Part shown: positions 33,773 to 42,395 of the stretch, in pieces
Layout of the letters: every line of letters starts with the position of its first letter
Position numbering within the stretch: the first letter of the stretch is position 1
From: an uncultured Mycoplasmatota bacterium
GTDB taxonomy: Bacteria; Bacillota_I; Bacilli_A; RF39; UBA660
NCBI GenBank assembly: GCA_900552335.1
Contig: URZL01000004.1
Coordinates: 1 to 64,000, forward strand
Direction: 5' to 3'
DNA length: 64,000 bases
Made by a program: the position numbers and the translations under genes
The notes under the pieces: model-generated
The model's database searches: none
Told to the model about the DNA's origin: nothing
The model's input: only the letters and a program-made list of their open reading frames with translations

Positions 33773-34262
33773 CTATTTTTCCCAATTTTGAAAAAGGAAA
33801 TATTGTGGTATGAACAGTACCAATGATTTGTGACTGATCAATGCATCCAAAATATCTAGAATCCAAAGAATTATTACGATTATCGCCAACTACAAAATAA
33901 GTGTTATCTGGTATAATAGTATATCCTAAATCACTTAAATTAAAATCAGCTGTAATTCCTGTTCCATAATTTTCTTCTAGTTTTTCACCATTAATATATA
34001 AAACATTATTTTTAAATTCTACCGTTTCTCCAGGTAAACCAATAATTCTTTTAATGAGTTTTTCTCCACCAATATTAAAAACAACAATTTCAAATCTTTC
34101 ATAATTTTGATCTAATTTATTTAATAAAAGAATATCGCCTTCTTCTAATGTTTTTGACATAGAACTTCCATCTACCCTAACCGGAGTTATAATAAAACTT
34201 CGAATTAAAACAATTAATAGCAATATTCCAAAAAATGGACCCCATTCTTTTAAAAATTTCAT
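33765..34262 (-). CDS. lepB: Signal peptidase I
   Basis: Membrane-bound serine protease that cleaves signal peptides after Sec export. One N-terminal membrane helix (residues 10-26) is followed by the catalytic Ser in VDGSSMSKTL and the catalytic Lys in EKLIKRIIGLPGE; the GDNRNNSLDSRYFG box completes the family signature. Length 165 is typical of Gram-positive SipS-type enzymes. It lies 30 bases downstream of rplS, separated by a terminator. Confidence 0.95.
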   Translation of the reverse strand: MKFLKEWGPFFGILLLIVLIRSFIITPVRVDGSSMSKTLEEGDILLLNKLDQNYERFEIVVFNIGGEKLIKRIIGLPGETVEFKNNVLYINGEKLEENYGTGITADFNLSDLGYTIIPDNTYFVVGDNRNNSLDSRYFGCIDQSQIIGTVHTTIFPFSKLGKIEK

Positions 34263-34282
34263 TTTTCTCTCCCCTTATACTC

Positions 34283-34308
34283 AAAAAAGGCACTATGCTG
34301 CCTTTTTC
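34283..34308 (-). terminator. Terminator/attenuator after rplS
   Basis: AAAGGCA / TGCCTTT stem and T run on the - strand. The left arm is coding sequence for the last rplS residues, so some read-through into lepB would be regulated here. Confidence 0.8.
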
Positions 34309-34658
34309 ATTTCATCTTTATTTCTACGTTCTTTGATTTTTGGTGTACCAACAATATCTCTTAAATATGTTAATTTTGCTCTTCTAACTTTACCTTTTCT
34401 TATTACTTCAACACTATCAATTTTAGGTGAATTCATAGGGAAAGTTCTTTCTACACCAACACCTGAAGATATTTTTCTAACAATGAAATTTTTTGCTACA
34501 CCACTATTTTTAATAGCAATAACAATACCTTCATAAGCTTGAACTCTTTCTTTGTTACCTTCAATAATCTTATAATTTACTTTTACAGTGTCACCAACAC
34601 GGAATTCAGGTAAATCTGTTCTGATTTGATTTTTAGTAACCATTTCTAATTTGTTCAT
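34293..34658 (-). CDS. rplS: 50S ribosomal protein L19
   Basis: Large-subunit protein at the 30S interface. Sequence from [26 protein letters not shown] through [35 protein letters not shown] is the L19 signature. The ATG at 34658 is favoured because GGAGTG lies about nine bases upstream; the ATG at 34664 would be only about three bases from it. Length 121. Upstream are trmD and rimM, the usual partners of rplS in the rpsP-rimM-trmD-rplS cluster; rpsP is not here. Confidence 0.95.
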   Translation of the reverse strand: MNKLEMVTKNQIRTDLPEFRVGDTVKVNYKIIEGNKERVQAYEGIVIAIKNSGVAKNFIVRKISSGVGVERTFPMNSPKIDSVEVIRKGKVRRAKLTYLRDIVGTPKIKERRNKDEMKKAA

Positions 34659-34787
34659 CGACATTTCACTCCTTTTCTATTTGTTTCTTCGTAATCATAA
34701 AAAGTTTCATCGGATTACAACATTACCATTCTAGCATAATTTATAATAAATTGCAAGTAAATTTCTGTGATTTTAGTGAGAAGCGTT

Positions 34788-35249
34788 TTATCTTCTTCTA
34801 TGTTTTTCCTGTACTTCTTCTTCCTCATAAGTAGGAACTACTTTTTCTTTTTTTACACTTAGTTTCATTTTAATCTCATGTTCAATTAATGATATCTTTT
34901 TTTGTAATAAATGAATATATTTATCATCTAAATATTGACGATATTTATACTCAATCGTTTCTTTAAAACGTTCTATTTCTCCTAAAGCTATTCTACAATT
35001 GTCGTCATCACTATCATCAATTAAATTCATAATGTAATTTAAATAATATTCCAATTTTCTTTTAATTTTTTTCTTTAATACTTTTTCAATAAAAATCGGC
35101 TTAATAATAACCATAGATTCTACCTTAATATTTTTGTAATCTACTTGATTTTTTGGTTTTACTGGATACCCTTTTATTTTTTCTAAAGTTTCTAACGTTA
35201 TTTCACCTTTTTGGTTCATTTTAATGACTGTATAATTTTTATTCTTCAT
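34788..35249 (-). CDS. Unassigned charged protein in the rimM-trmD operon
   Basis: A 153-residue, highly charged protein. The N-terminal third (YTVIKMNQKGEITLETLEKIKGYPVKPK) may form a small beta domain. The rest is helical with many K and E, including KKKIKRKLEYYLNYIMNLIDDSDDDN, and ends in an acidic then basic tail. The start at 35249 overlaps the end of trmD by 11 bases and its ribosome site GAGTG lies in trmD, so it is translated with trmD. No family recognised; the location suggests a role tied to ribosome or tRNA maturation. Confidence 0.6.
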   Translation of the reverse strand: MKNKNYTVIKMNQKGEITLETLEKIKGYPVKPKNQVDYKNIKVESMVIIKPIFIEKVLKKKIKRKLEYYLNYIMNLIDDSDDDNCRIALGEIERFKETIEYKYRQYLDDKYIHLLQKKISLIEHEIKMKLSVKKEKVVPTYEEEEVQEKHRRR

Positions 35250-35922
35250 AGGTATCACTCTTTTCTAATAAATCTGGTCTTCTTTCTTTTGTCTTTTTTA
35301 TACTTTGTTCTAAACGCCAATTGGCTATATTTTTGTGATGACCAGAAAGTAAAACTTCTGGAACTTTCATTCCCATAAAATCAATTGGTTTTGTATAAAC
35401 TGGATAATCTAACAAATGATTATGGAAGGAATCATTAATATGAGATTCTTTTTCAATTACACCATCTATCAAACGGATTATGCTATCAGCTACTACCATA
35501 CTAGGTAATTCGCCCCCTGTTAAAACATAGTCACCAATACTAATTTCTTCATCTACTAAAGAACGAATTCTTTCATCAAAACCTTCGTAATGTCCACATA
35601 ATATAATCAAATGTTTTTTCATAGACAATTCATAAGCATGACTTTGTTGATATGGTTTTCCTTGAGGTGTCATCATTAAAATGTAAGAATCGTCTGTTTT
35701 TAAATCTTGTAAGGCACGGTAAATAGGTTCAATCATTAAAACCATACCTTCGCCACCGCCAATTGGATAATCATCTACACGATTATGTTTATCTAATGTA
35801 TAATCTCTAATATTATGAATTTTTATTTCTACTTTTTTATTTTGAATGGCTCTAGCAATAATGGATTCGTTTAAAAATGGTTCAAACATAGAAGGAAATA
35901 AAGTTAAAATATCAATTTTCAT
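35239..35922 (-). CDS. trmD: tRNA (guanine-N1-)-methyltransferase
   Basis: Methylates G37 of tRNAs that read CCN, CUN and CGG codons, preventing frameshifts. A SPOUT-class knotted methyltransferase with LTLFPSMFEPFLNESIIARA at the N-terminus, RVDDYPIGGGEGMVLM, and the SAM-binding knot ILCGHYEGFDERI...ISIGDYVLTGGELPSMVVAD. Length 227. It overlaps rimM by 11 bases upstream. Confidence 0.97.
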   Translation of the reverse strand: MKIDILTLFPSMFEPFLNESIIARAIQNKKVEIKIHNIRDYTLDKHNRVDDYPIGGGEGMVLMIEPIYRALQDLKTDDSYILMMTPQGKPYQQSHAYELSMKKHLIILCGHYEGFDERIRSLVDEEISIGDYVLTGGELPSMVVADSIIRLIDGVIEKESHINDSFHNHLLDYPVYTKPIDFMGMKVPEVLLSGHHKNIANWRLEQSIKKTKERRPDLLEKSDTYEE

Positions 35923-36394
35923 CTATTAAACCTTCTATATTATGTATATATATTTTTTTATTTTCTATGTCTATTTTTTGAATAAAGACTGGTAGATTAG
36001 GAATAAGATATTCTTTTTTTCCTTTTACTACTAACAAGTCTTGATATCCCTTACGAATCTCAACTACTTTGCCAATTAAGTGATCAGTGTAAACATCTAA
36101 GTTGATCATTTCTTCATCAAAATAGCCATCCACTTTTATTTCCTCTTTTTTAATGTAAATATTTTCTCCTTTAAAAGGTAGCATTTCATTTATATCAGTG
36201 ACATTTTCAAACGTTATCATATCATAATTTTTATGAACTCGGTAATTTTGAATAATAAATGGTGTTTTATTCTTTCCTATATAAAGCTTATTTCCTTTTT
36301 GAAAAATTTCTTTTTTATAAGCAACATCTGATAAAATACGGATTTCTCCTTTTATTCCATGTGTGTTCACAAATTTTCCAATATAGATATCCAT
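35912..36394 (-). CDS. rimM: 16S rRNA processing protein
   Basis: Assists maturation of the 30S head. N-terminal IYIGKFVNTHGIKGEIRI is the RimM barrel signature and the C-terminal PRC-barrel is recognisable around LVVKGKKEYLIPNLPVFIQKIDIENKKIYIH. The ATG at 36394 follows AGGTGA; a GTG nine bases upstream would overlap this ribosome site. Length 160. It starts ten bases after the stop of the SpoU methyltransferase gene. Confidence 0.93.
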   Translation of the reverse strand: MDIYIGKFVNTHGIKGEIRILSDVAYKKEIFQKGNKLYIGKNKTPFIIQNYRVHKNYDMITFENVTDINEMLPFKGENIYIKKEEIKVDGYFDEEMINLDVYTDHLIGKVVEIRKGYQDLLVVKGKKEYLIPNLPVFIQKIDIENKKIYIHNIEGLIDEN

Positions 36395-36403
36395 CTTCTT
36401 CAC

Positions 36404-37129
36404 CTACTTACTTAATTCATAAAGTAAAATACTGGTTGCTACACCGACATTTAAACTTTCGCAAACATCACTCATAGGAATATAAACATATTCATCACAT
36501 AGTTCTAAAATATCCTCTTGAATGCCATTTCCTTCGTTTCCCATTATTATACCTATTTTTTGATTTTTTTCAAGTGTTTTAATATCTTTTCCATGAGTTA
36601 CTTTCGTTCCAATAATTTGATACTTTCCTTTTATGGTAGGAAGCCATTCTAATAAATTTTTTCTCATAAAATCCATATGAAAAATCATGCCTTGACTAGA
36701 ACGAACTACTTTTGGATTATATAAATCTACACAACCATCTCCAAGAATAATAGTATCTACACCAAAAGCAACCGCACTACGAATAATGGTTCCCATGTTA
36801 CCGGGATCTTGAATATTATCTAGAATTAAAATCTTATTTCCAGGAGTTTCTGCTTCTTTTACTTTTTCACAAACCCCCATAATGGTTTGAGGAGTTTCTG
36901 TTTCTCCTAAATAATGAATAATATCATTTGTTACATACATGGTTTCAATATTTAAAGGAAATATTTCATCTTGTTCTAAAATCAAAGTTTTTAAATAACC
37001 TGTTTTATAGGCTTCTAGTACTAAATGTCTACTTTCTACTAAAAAAAGTTGCTGTTTGTCACGATACTTTTTTTGATTTAATTTTTTAATTTCTTTTATT
37101 TTATTATTTTCTATTGAAGTATAAAGCAT
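36404..37129 (-). CDS. SpoU-family RNA 2'-O-methyltransferase
   Basis: SPOUT-class enzyme acting on rRNA or tRNA ribose. It has the substrate-binding N-terminal domain (QKKYRDKQQLFLVESRHLVLEA) and the three SpoU motifs: NIQDPGNMGTIIRSA, IIMGNEGNGI and IPMSDVCESLNVGVATSILLYE. Length 241 matches the RlmB/YsgA type. The start at 37129 follows GGGTGAC. Exact target nucleotide not deducible. Confidence 0.92.
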   Translation of the reverse strand: MLYTSIENNKIKEIKKLNQKKYRDKQQLFLVESRHLVLEAYKTGYLKTLILEQDEIFPLNIETMYVTNDIIHYLGETETPQTIMGVCEKVKEAETPGNKILILDNIQDPGNMGTIIRSAVAFGVDTIILGDGCVDLYNPKVVRSSQGMIFHMDFMRKNLLEWLPTIKGKYQIIGTKVTHGKDIKTLEKNQKIGIIMGNEGNGIQEDILELCDEYVYIPMSDVCESLNVGVATSILLYELSK

Positions 37130-37149
37130 AAGTGTCACCCACAATATTG

Positions 37150-37178
37150 TATCAAAAAAAAAGAATAATTACTATTCT
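37150..37178 (-). terminator. Terminator of the suf genes
   Basis: AAGAATA-gtaat-TATTCTT stem with nine T on the - strand, just after sufS. Confidence 0.85.
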
Positions 37179-37181
37179 TTT

Positions 37182-38372
37182 CTATAGAATCTCTCTTTTT
37201 AAATTAGGATTTTGTAAGGCATTTACTAAAACATCAATTTCCTCTTTTGTATTATAAAGAGCTAGAGAGATACGAACTGTATTTTTAATGCCAATCTCAT
37301 CTTTTAAGATTTTAGCGCAATGATTTCCAGCTCTTACACAAATATGGTATTTATTTAAATAAATGGCCAAATCTTGTGCAAAGACATCTTTGTAATTGAT
37401 TGCAATAATTCCACTTTCTGCATGTTCATTATAAATGATAACATTTGGAATTTTCTTTAAAGAGTTAATGGCATAATTTTTTAATTCTTTTTCATATGAA
37501 GCAATATTTTCCATTCCAATTTGATTTAAATACTCAATTACTTTACCAAAACCAATCACACCAGCAATATTTTGTGTACCAGCCTCAAATAATTGTGGAA
37601 TATCATCATAAATACGAACACCATCACTAGAAAAACTAGCATTCATCCCTCCACCGAAAATAATTGGTTTCATATTATTTAAATATTCTTCTTTTCCATA
37701 AATCACACCAACACCAGTTGGACCATACATTTTATGAGCTGAAAAAGCCATAAAATCAACATCTAACTCTTGTACGTCTACTTTCATATGAGCAATACTT
37801 TGAGCTGCATCTATCACAACCAAAATACCTTTTGAATGGGCATATTCAATAATTTCTTTCATTGGTCTAATATCACCAGCTACATTTGTAATATGCGCTA
37901 GTGAAATTACTTTGGTTTTATCTGTTACTACTTTTTTGACATTTTCAAGTGTTACTTTTAAATCGTCTAGTTCAATATAACGAATTTGAATTTTTTTAGA
38001 ATCTTTTAATTCAAACCATGGTAGTACATTACTTGCATGTTCACTTTTAGTAAGAATTACTTCATCATTTTCTTTTAATTGATCTTTAAAATAACCAAAT
38101 ATAATTTTATTTAAAGAGTCTGTTGTTCCACTAGAAAAAACAATCTCTTTACTATTTTTTGCATGAATAAAATTTTTAACTAACTCTCTTGTTTTTTCAT
38201 ACATTGTATCTACTTTTAAACTAATGTCATAGTCACCTCTATGAGCATTCGCACTATAATGATTATAATAATCACTAATAGCGTTACTTAGCACCGTAGG
38301 TTTTAAAGTAGTAGCGCCATTATCAAAATAAATAATTGGGCTTTTTAATATTTCAAAATCTTCTCTATTCAT
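37182..38372 (-). CDS. sufS: Cysteine desulfurase SufS
   Basis: PLP enzyme releasing sulfur from cysteine for Fe-S cluster assembly. Group II type: IIYFDNGATTLKP at the N-terminus, VVIDAAQSIAHM, the PLP lysine in FSAHKMYGPTGVGV and the active cysteine in RAGNHCAKIL. Length 396. Third gene of a sufC-sufD-sufS run; sufU and sufB, which follow in most Firmicutes, are replaced here by a terminator. Confidence 0.96.
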   Translation of the reverse strand: MNREDFEILKSPIIYFDNGATTLKPTVLSNAISDYYNHYSANAHRGDYDISLKVDTMYEKTRELVKNFIHAKNSKEIVFSSGTTDSLNKIIFGYFKDQLKENDEVILTKSEHASNVLPWFELKDSKKIQIRYIELDDLKVTLENVKKVVTDKTKVISLAHITNVAGDIRPMKEIIEYAHSKGILVVIDAAQSIAHMKVDVQELDVDFMAFSAHKMYGPTGVGVIYGKEEYLNNMKPIIFGGGMNASFSSDGVRIYDDIPQLFEAGTQNIAGVIGFGKVIEYLNQIGMENIASYEKELKNYAINSLKKIPNVIIYNEHAESGIIAINYKDVFAQDLAIYLNKYHICVRAGNHCAKILKDEIGIKNTVRISLALYNTKEEIDVLVNALQNPNLKREIL

Positions 38373-38376
38373 TTAT

Positions 38377-39123
38377 TCACCCCCAGTACTTATGAATAAT
38401 ATCTGATATTTCATCATCGTTTTCTTTATTTAAAAAACCTTTTATTAATAATTGATTACATAATTCTCTTGGAATACCTCTACTCATTAAATAAAATAAA
38501 GTTTCTTCTTCAAATCGTCCAATAAAAGCAGCATGATTTGCTATAACATCATTGTTTTCAATCAACAAAATAGGATCAATGGTACATTTTTTTTCATTAA
38601 ATGTGTAAATTCTAGTATCTTGATTAACATTACAATCGATGACGTCTTTTGGAACAATACCTTCTATGTGAAAATGAAGATTTCCTTCTTCAAAATTAAC
38701 AGCTCTCGCTTCTACATTACTTTTTGTATGAGCTGCTTGATGATTCACTTGAATGGTATAATGTTCTTCAGTCGTGGCAATAGAACGAATTGAAATATCA
38801 CAACATGCATATTCTCCTATTAAATCTACTACAATATTTTCTTTTACATCTTTGCATGTTAAAAATTCATTCATTTGTAAACTACTATTTTGTTTTAATA
38901 CATAGTGATAGTTTGTTTCTCCTTTTATTTGATTACTAAAATGTTTTATTTTTAACGTAATATTACTTTCCAATTCTATCCAAAGAGGAAAAGAAGAAGA
39001 TAGTTTCAATTCACACTCCATATCATGAAAAACACGCATAATTAACTGATTTTTTTCTTTTTTTAATTCGTAATTTTCTTCTTTTATTTGATCTACTAGA
39101 TCATCTAATACTATTTTATTCAT
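38377..39123 (-). CDS. sufD: SufD-like Fe-S scaffold subunit (short)
   Basis: Beta-helix scaffold partner of SufB and SufC. At 248 residues it is much shorter than usual SufD (about 430), keeping the C-terminal part: the VEARAVNFEEGNLHFHIEGIVP region, LLIENNDVIANHAAFIGRFEEETLFYLMSRGIPRELCNQLLIKGFL, which is the conserved SufB/SufD end. The N-terminal half of the beta helix is missing. It sits between sufC and sufS with gaps of three and four bases, so it is part of one operon. Whether it pairs with a SufB elsewhere is unknown. Confidence 0.85.
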   Translation of the reverse strand: MNKIVLDDLVDQIKEENYELKKEKNQLIMRVFHDMECELKLSSSFPLWIELESNITLKIKHFSNQIKGETNYHYVLKQNSSLQMNEFLTCKDVKENIVVDLIGEYACCDISIRSIATTEEHYTIQVNHQAAHTKSNVEARAVNFEEGNLHFHIEGIVPKDVIDCNVNQDTRIYTFNEKKCTIDPILLIENNDVIANHAAFIGRFEEETLFYLMSRGIPRELCNQLLIKGFLNKENDDEISDIIHKYWG

Positions 39124-39126
39124 TTT

Positions 39127-39888
39127 TTATTTTTGAACCGTGCTAGAGTACTCGTTTTTGAAAAAATCATACCCTTTTTCTTCTACTGCTTTTACTAAAG
39201 AAAAATCGCCAGTTTTAATAATTGTTCCATTTACCATGATATGTACAAACTGTGGTTTAATGTAGTCTAAAAGTCGTTCATAATGTGTAACTAATAAAAT
39301 AGAAGGATTATATTCTTGATAATATTCCATTACACTTTCTCCAATAATTTTTAAGCTATCTACATCTAATCCAGAATCAATTTCATCTAAAAAGATAGTG
39401 TTTGGTTTTAATAACCACATCTGTAAGATTTCATTCTTTTTTCTTTCTCCACCTGAAAAACCTAAGTTAACGGCACGATGAATCATAGATTTATCCATAT
39501 GCAATTTTTCACAAGTTTGATCTAATTCTTTTATAAATTTCAAAATTTTAAAATCATTTTTTTCTTTTTCATGAATTGCTGTTCTTAAGAAATCAGCATT
39601 GGTAACACCTTCAATTGGATTTGGTAATTGAAATCCTAAAAAGATACCAAGAGCTGCCCTTTTATCTGTAGATAAGGTTGTAATTTCTTCGTCATCAAAA
39701 TAAATATGTCCTTTCGTTACTTGATATTTTTTATCTCCCATAATTACTCTTGCTAAAGTAGATTTTCCTGTTCCATTAGGGCCCATAATAGCATGAATTT
39801 CACCACTATTTATTTTTAAACTAAAATCATGAAGAATTGTTTTATCTTCAATCATGACTGTTATTTTATCTATATTTAATGTATGCAA
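39127..39888 (-). CDS. sufC: Fe-S assembly ATPase SufC
   Basis: ABC-type ATPase of the SUF system in the cytosol. Walker A GPNGTGKST, signature LGFSGGERKKNEILQM and Walker B NTIFLDEIDSGLD are complete, followed by the H-loop LLVTHYERLL. Length 253. The start codon is TTG at 39888: AGGAG lies nine bases upstream, and the ATG in between runs into a stop after one codon. First gene of the suf operon. Confidence 0.95.
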   Translation of the reverse strand: MHTLNIDKITVMIEDKTILHDFSLKINSGEIHAIMGPNGTGKSTLARVIMGDKKYQVTKGHIYFDDEEITTLSTDKRAALGIFLGFQLPNPIEGVTNADFLRTAIHEKEKNDFKILKFIKELDQTCEKLHMDKSMIHRAVNLGFSGGERKKNEILQMWLLKPNTIFLDEIDSGLDVDSLKIIGESVMEYYQEYNPSILLVTHYERLLDYIKPQFVHIMVNGTIIKTGDFSLVKAVEEKGYDFFKNEYSSTVQK

Positions 39889-39994
39889 TTAAATCATCTC
39901 CTGCCTACTATTTTATCATATTATTATTTTTTTATATAGATTTTATCTTTATTTTTTCATTATTTTTCTATATAATAAGAATGGAGATGATAAA

Positions 39995-40369
39995 ATGAAT
40001 TGTGTATTTTGCCAAATTATTAAAGGAGATATTCCTTCTTATAAAATTTATGAGGATGAAAATGTTATCGCTTTTTTAGATATTCACCCAGATACAAATG
40101 GTCATACTTTAATTGTTCCAAAAAAGCATTATCAAGACATATTTGATATTGAGAAAAATAATCTAAATTATGTTTTAGAAGCTGCTAAAAAAATAATGAA
40201 TCAATTAGAAAGTAAATTACATTGTGATGGATTTACTTTAGTACAAAATAATGGCATTGTAGAAGAAGTGAAACATTTTCATCTTCATATAAAACCAATG
40301 TATCAAAATGAAGAAAACTTAATTTTACTTCCAGTAGAGGAAATTTATTCTAAAATAAAAGAAGGCTAA
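39995..40369 (+). CDS. hit: HIT-family nucleotide hydrolase
   Basis: Small cytosolic hydrolase or nucleotidyl transferase acting on dinucleotide polyphosphates or AMP-linked substrates. N-terminal CVFCQIIKGDIPSYKIYEDENVIAFLDI and the histidine triad HFHLHIKP are characteristic. Length 124 is slightly short, because the C-terminal extension is reduced. It has GGAGATG before the ATG and is divergent from sufC. Confidence 0.93.
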   Translation: MNCVFCQIIKGDIPSYKIYEDENVIAFLDIHPDTNGHTLIVPKKHYQDIFDIEKNNLNYVLEAAKKIMNQLESKLHCDGFTLVQNNGIVEEVKHFHLHIKPMYQNEENLILLPVEEIYSKIKEG

Positions 40370-40917
40370 CAACCTTCTTTTAAAAATGTTTCTTCATCAA
40401 TATCCTTTGTCAAATCTGCCCAACTAGTTCTATATTTACTATAGAGTTCTAAAAATGTTTCCATACTATTTACTTCAATGTCAAACTTCTGATAAATTTC
40501 TTCAATTTCATTAATTTTTTCTTCTTTTTCTAAATCTTTTTCATAATCAAAACGAATCCTCAAAACATTTCCATATTTTAAATTTTCGTCAATTGTTATG
40601 TAAAAATCATGGTAATGGTACATATGTCTAATACGGAATCTTTTAACGGCTACATATAAACCAATCTGATTCAAGATGCGAATCATGTCTGGCTCATATA
40701 ATTTATGAATATATACTCTACTTTCTTTAGAAGAATCATTTTCTTTTAAATCCAATTTAATAGCATTATTCGTACGGATTAAACGAAAATCATTTTCTGT
40801 ATGGTAAGTATAGATGACCTGTCTTTCTACTTTTTTATCAGATGCTTGTGTATCAAAATAAGTTATCATTTTTTCAGTTATATCTTTATTGATATAAGTT
40901 CTTTTATCCATTCTCAT
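40366..40917 (-). CDS. CYTH-like domain protein
   Basis: A 183-residue protein with alternating basic and acidic strands: VERQVIYTYHTENDFRLIRTNNAIKLDLKE, KRFRIRHMYHYHDFYITIDENLKYGNVLRIRFDYE and a C-terminal EIYQKFDIE helix region. This fits the triphosphate-tunnel (CYTH/VTC-like) beta barrel, whose members hydrolyse or bind organic triphosphates. The usual N-terminal EXEXK motif is not clear, so the identification is tentative. Convergent overlap of four bases with the HIT gene. Confidence 0.5.
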   Translation of the reverse strand: MRMDKRTYINKDITEKMITYFDTQASDKKVERQVIYTYHTENDFRLIRTNNAIKLDLKENDSSKESRVYIHKLYEPDMIRILNQIGLYVAVKRFRIRHMYHYHDFYITIDENLKYGNVLRIRFDYEKDLEKEEKINEIEEIYQKFDIEVNSMETFLELYSKYRTSWADLTKDIDEETFLKEGC

Positions 40918-40992
40918 ACAATCACCATCTTTATTATACTAGTTATTTGATAAAAAAGAAAGAATAAGTTATAATGTTTACAGGTGGAGATT

Positions 40993-41574
40993 ATGCATAC
41001 CATAAAAACAGAAATTCAAAATGAAATAGTCATTCAAAAATCAAAATTTATTACTTGTTTTTTTAAACTACAAAATAAAAATGATATTGATTCTTTTGTT
41101 GAAAAGACAAAAAAATTATACCCTGCTGCTACACATTATTGTTATGCTTATCGTTTTCAGAATTTAGAAAAATGCTCTGATGATGGGGAACCTAGTAACA
41201 CAGCTGGAATGCCTATCTTACATGTTTTACAAGCAAACGATTTAAGTAATGTTTTATGTGTTGTAATTCGATATTTTGGTGGTATTAAATTAGGTGCTGG
41301 TGGATTAGTCCGTGCTTATACAAAAAGTGTTACAGAATGTTTAAAAAAAGGAATAATTGTTCTTCTACAAGAGGGATATCACATTATGTTAACTACCAAT
41401 CATTCAAATTTAAAGCAATTGGATTACATACTTAAGAAATATTCCATTACAAAAACTTTTAACAACATCATTACTTATGATTTTTTGATAGAAAAAAACG
41501 AATTTTTACGGATAGAGGAAAAATTAAAACAATATGCTATAGATATTAAAATAATAGACCAGATTTATATTTAA
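40993..41574 (+). CDS. yigZ: YigZ/IMPACT-family protein
   Basis: Conserved protein with a UPF0029 N-terminal fold: IQKSKFITCFFKLQNKNDI, then the motif HYCYAYRF...SDDGEPSNTAGMPIL and VVIRYFGGIKLGAGGLVRAY, which are diagnostic. Bacterial members are linked with ribosome-related regulation but lack a firm function. The start at 40993 follows AGGTGGA; the upstream GTG would be inside that site. Length 193. Confidence 0.92.
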   Translation: MHTIKTEIQNEIVIQKSKFITCFFKLQNKNDIDSFVEKTKKLYPAATHYCYAYRFQNLEKCSDDGEPSNTAGMPILHVLQANDLSNVLCVVIRYFGGIKLGAGGLVRAYTKSVTECLKKGIIVLLQEGYHIMLTTNHSNLKQLDYILKKYSITKTFNNIITYDFLIEKNEFLRIEEKLKQYAIDIKIIDQIYI

Positions 41575-41618
41575 ATTTAAAATAGATTATGATACAATGA
41601 ATAAGAAGGGAGAATGTT

Positions 41619-42089
41619 ATGAAAGGTATTGGTAAGTTTTTGGTAATTGGAATGACTCTTTTATTCATGAGTGGATGTGAAAAACAAGAAGAATTACAAG
41701 TTACAAAATGTACATTAAAAAATGATAATATAAGCGCTAAGTATAGCTTAAATGCGGAATATTCTATTTATTCTAAAAAAGATATTGTTAACACAGTAGA
41801 AGTAAAAGAAAAAGTTATTTCTAGTAGTAGTGCAATTATTGATTATTTTGAAAAATACTTAACTACATTATATAGTACAAGTAATAATACTTATGGTGGT
41901 TATAATAATAAAATTGTGAAAGAAAATGATGAATTAACTTCTACTACAACGATCAATTATGCACAAATGGATTTAGAAAAATATGTAGAAGATAATCCAA
42001 TAATTGAAAACTATGTAAACGATAAAAATGAACTTACTTTAGAGGGTGTCAAATCTATTTATACTTCTCTAGGAGCAATCTGTGAATAA
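41619..42089 (+). CDS. YehR-like lipoprotein (DUF1307)
   Basis: Lipoprotein signal with lipobox FMSGC (Cys20), followed by a roughly 130-residue extracellular domain containing a short Ser/Tyr-rich stretch (TLYSTSNNTYGGYNN). The domain pattern resembles the YehR/DUF1307 family of secreted proteins of unknown function. GGGAG precedes the ATG. Single gene with its own terminator. Confidence 0.65.
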   Translation: MKGIGKFLVIGMTLLFMSGCEKQEELQVTKCTLKNDNISAKYSLNAEYSIYSKKDIVNTVEVKEKVISSSSAIIDYFEKYLTTLYSTSNNTYGGYNNKIVKENDELTSTTTINYAQMDLEKYVEDNPIIENYVNDKNELTLEGVKSIYTSLGAICE

Positions 42090-42109
42090 ACTGCAAAATG
42101 CAGTTTTTT
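42087..42109 (+). terminator. Terminator of the lipoprotein gene
   Basis: AACTGCA-aaa-TGCAGTT stem followed by six T. Confidence 0.85.
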
Positions 42110-42112
42110 CTA

Positions 42113-42140
42113 TTGCTTTTTTGATTAAAAATGATATAAT
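42113..42140 (+). promoter_or_regulatory. Promoter of tRNA-Lys
   Basis: TTGCTT (42113-42118), 16-base spacer, TATAAT (42135-42140) with an extended TG, 12 bases before the tRNA. Confidence 0.65.
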
Positions 42141-42152
42141 TATAAATGTAAT

Positions 42153-42228
42153 GTCTCCTTAGCTCAGTTGGTAGAGCAACTGACTCTTAATCAGTGGGTC
42201 TGGGGTTCGAGCCCCCAAGGGGACACCA
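42153..42228 (+). tRNA. tRNA-Lys (CTT)
   Basis: 76-nucleotide cloverleaf: acceptor GTCTCCT / AGGGGAC, D-arm AGCTCAGTTGG, anticodon loop CTCTTAA with anticodon CTT, T-arm GGTTCGAGC, encoded CCA end. Confidence 0.97.
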
Positions 42229-42240
42229 TAATTAGTATTA

Positions 42241-42277
42241 AAATATCTAATAACAACATCTTTATTAGATATTTTTT
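42241..42277 (+). terminator. Terminator of tRNA-Lys
   Basis: AATATCTAATAA / TTATTAGATATT stem followed by T residues. Confidence 0.75.
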
Positions 42278-42366
42278 GATGCTTTAAAAATAAAAAATAG
42301 ATAAGTATATTCTCTTTTTAACACATTAATTAATAAATTCTATTATCATAAAATTTTCTAAAAATT

Positions 42367-42395
42367 AAAAATAAGCAAATTCTGCTTATTTTTCT
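42367..42395 (-). terminator. Terminator of cotE
   Basis: AAATAAGCA-gaat-TTGCTTATTT stem with a T-rich end on the - strand. Confidence 0.8.
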
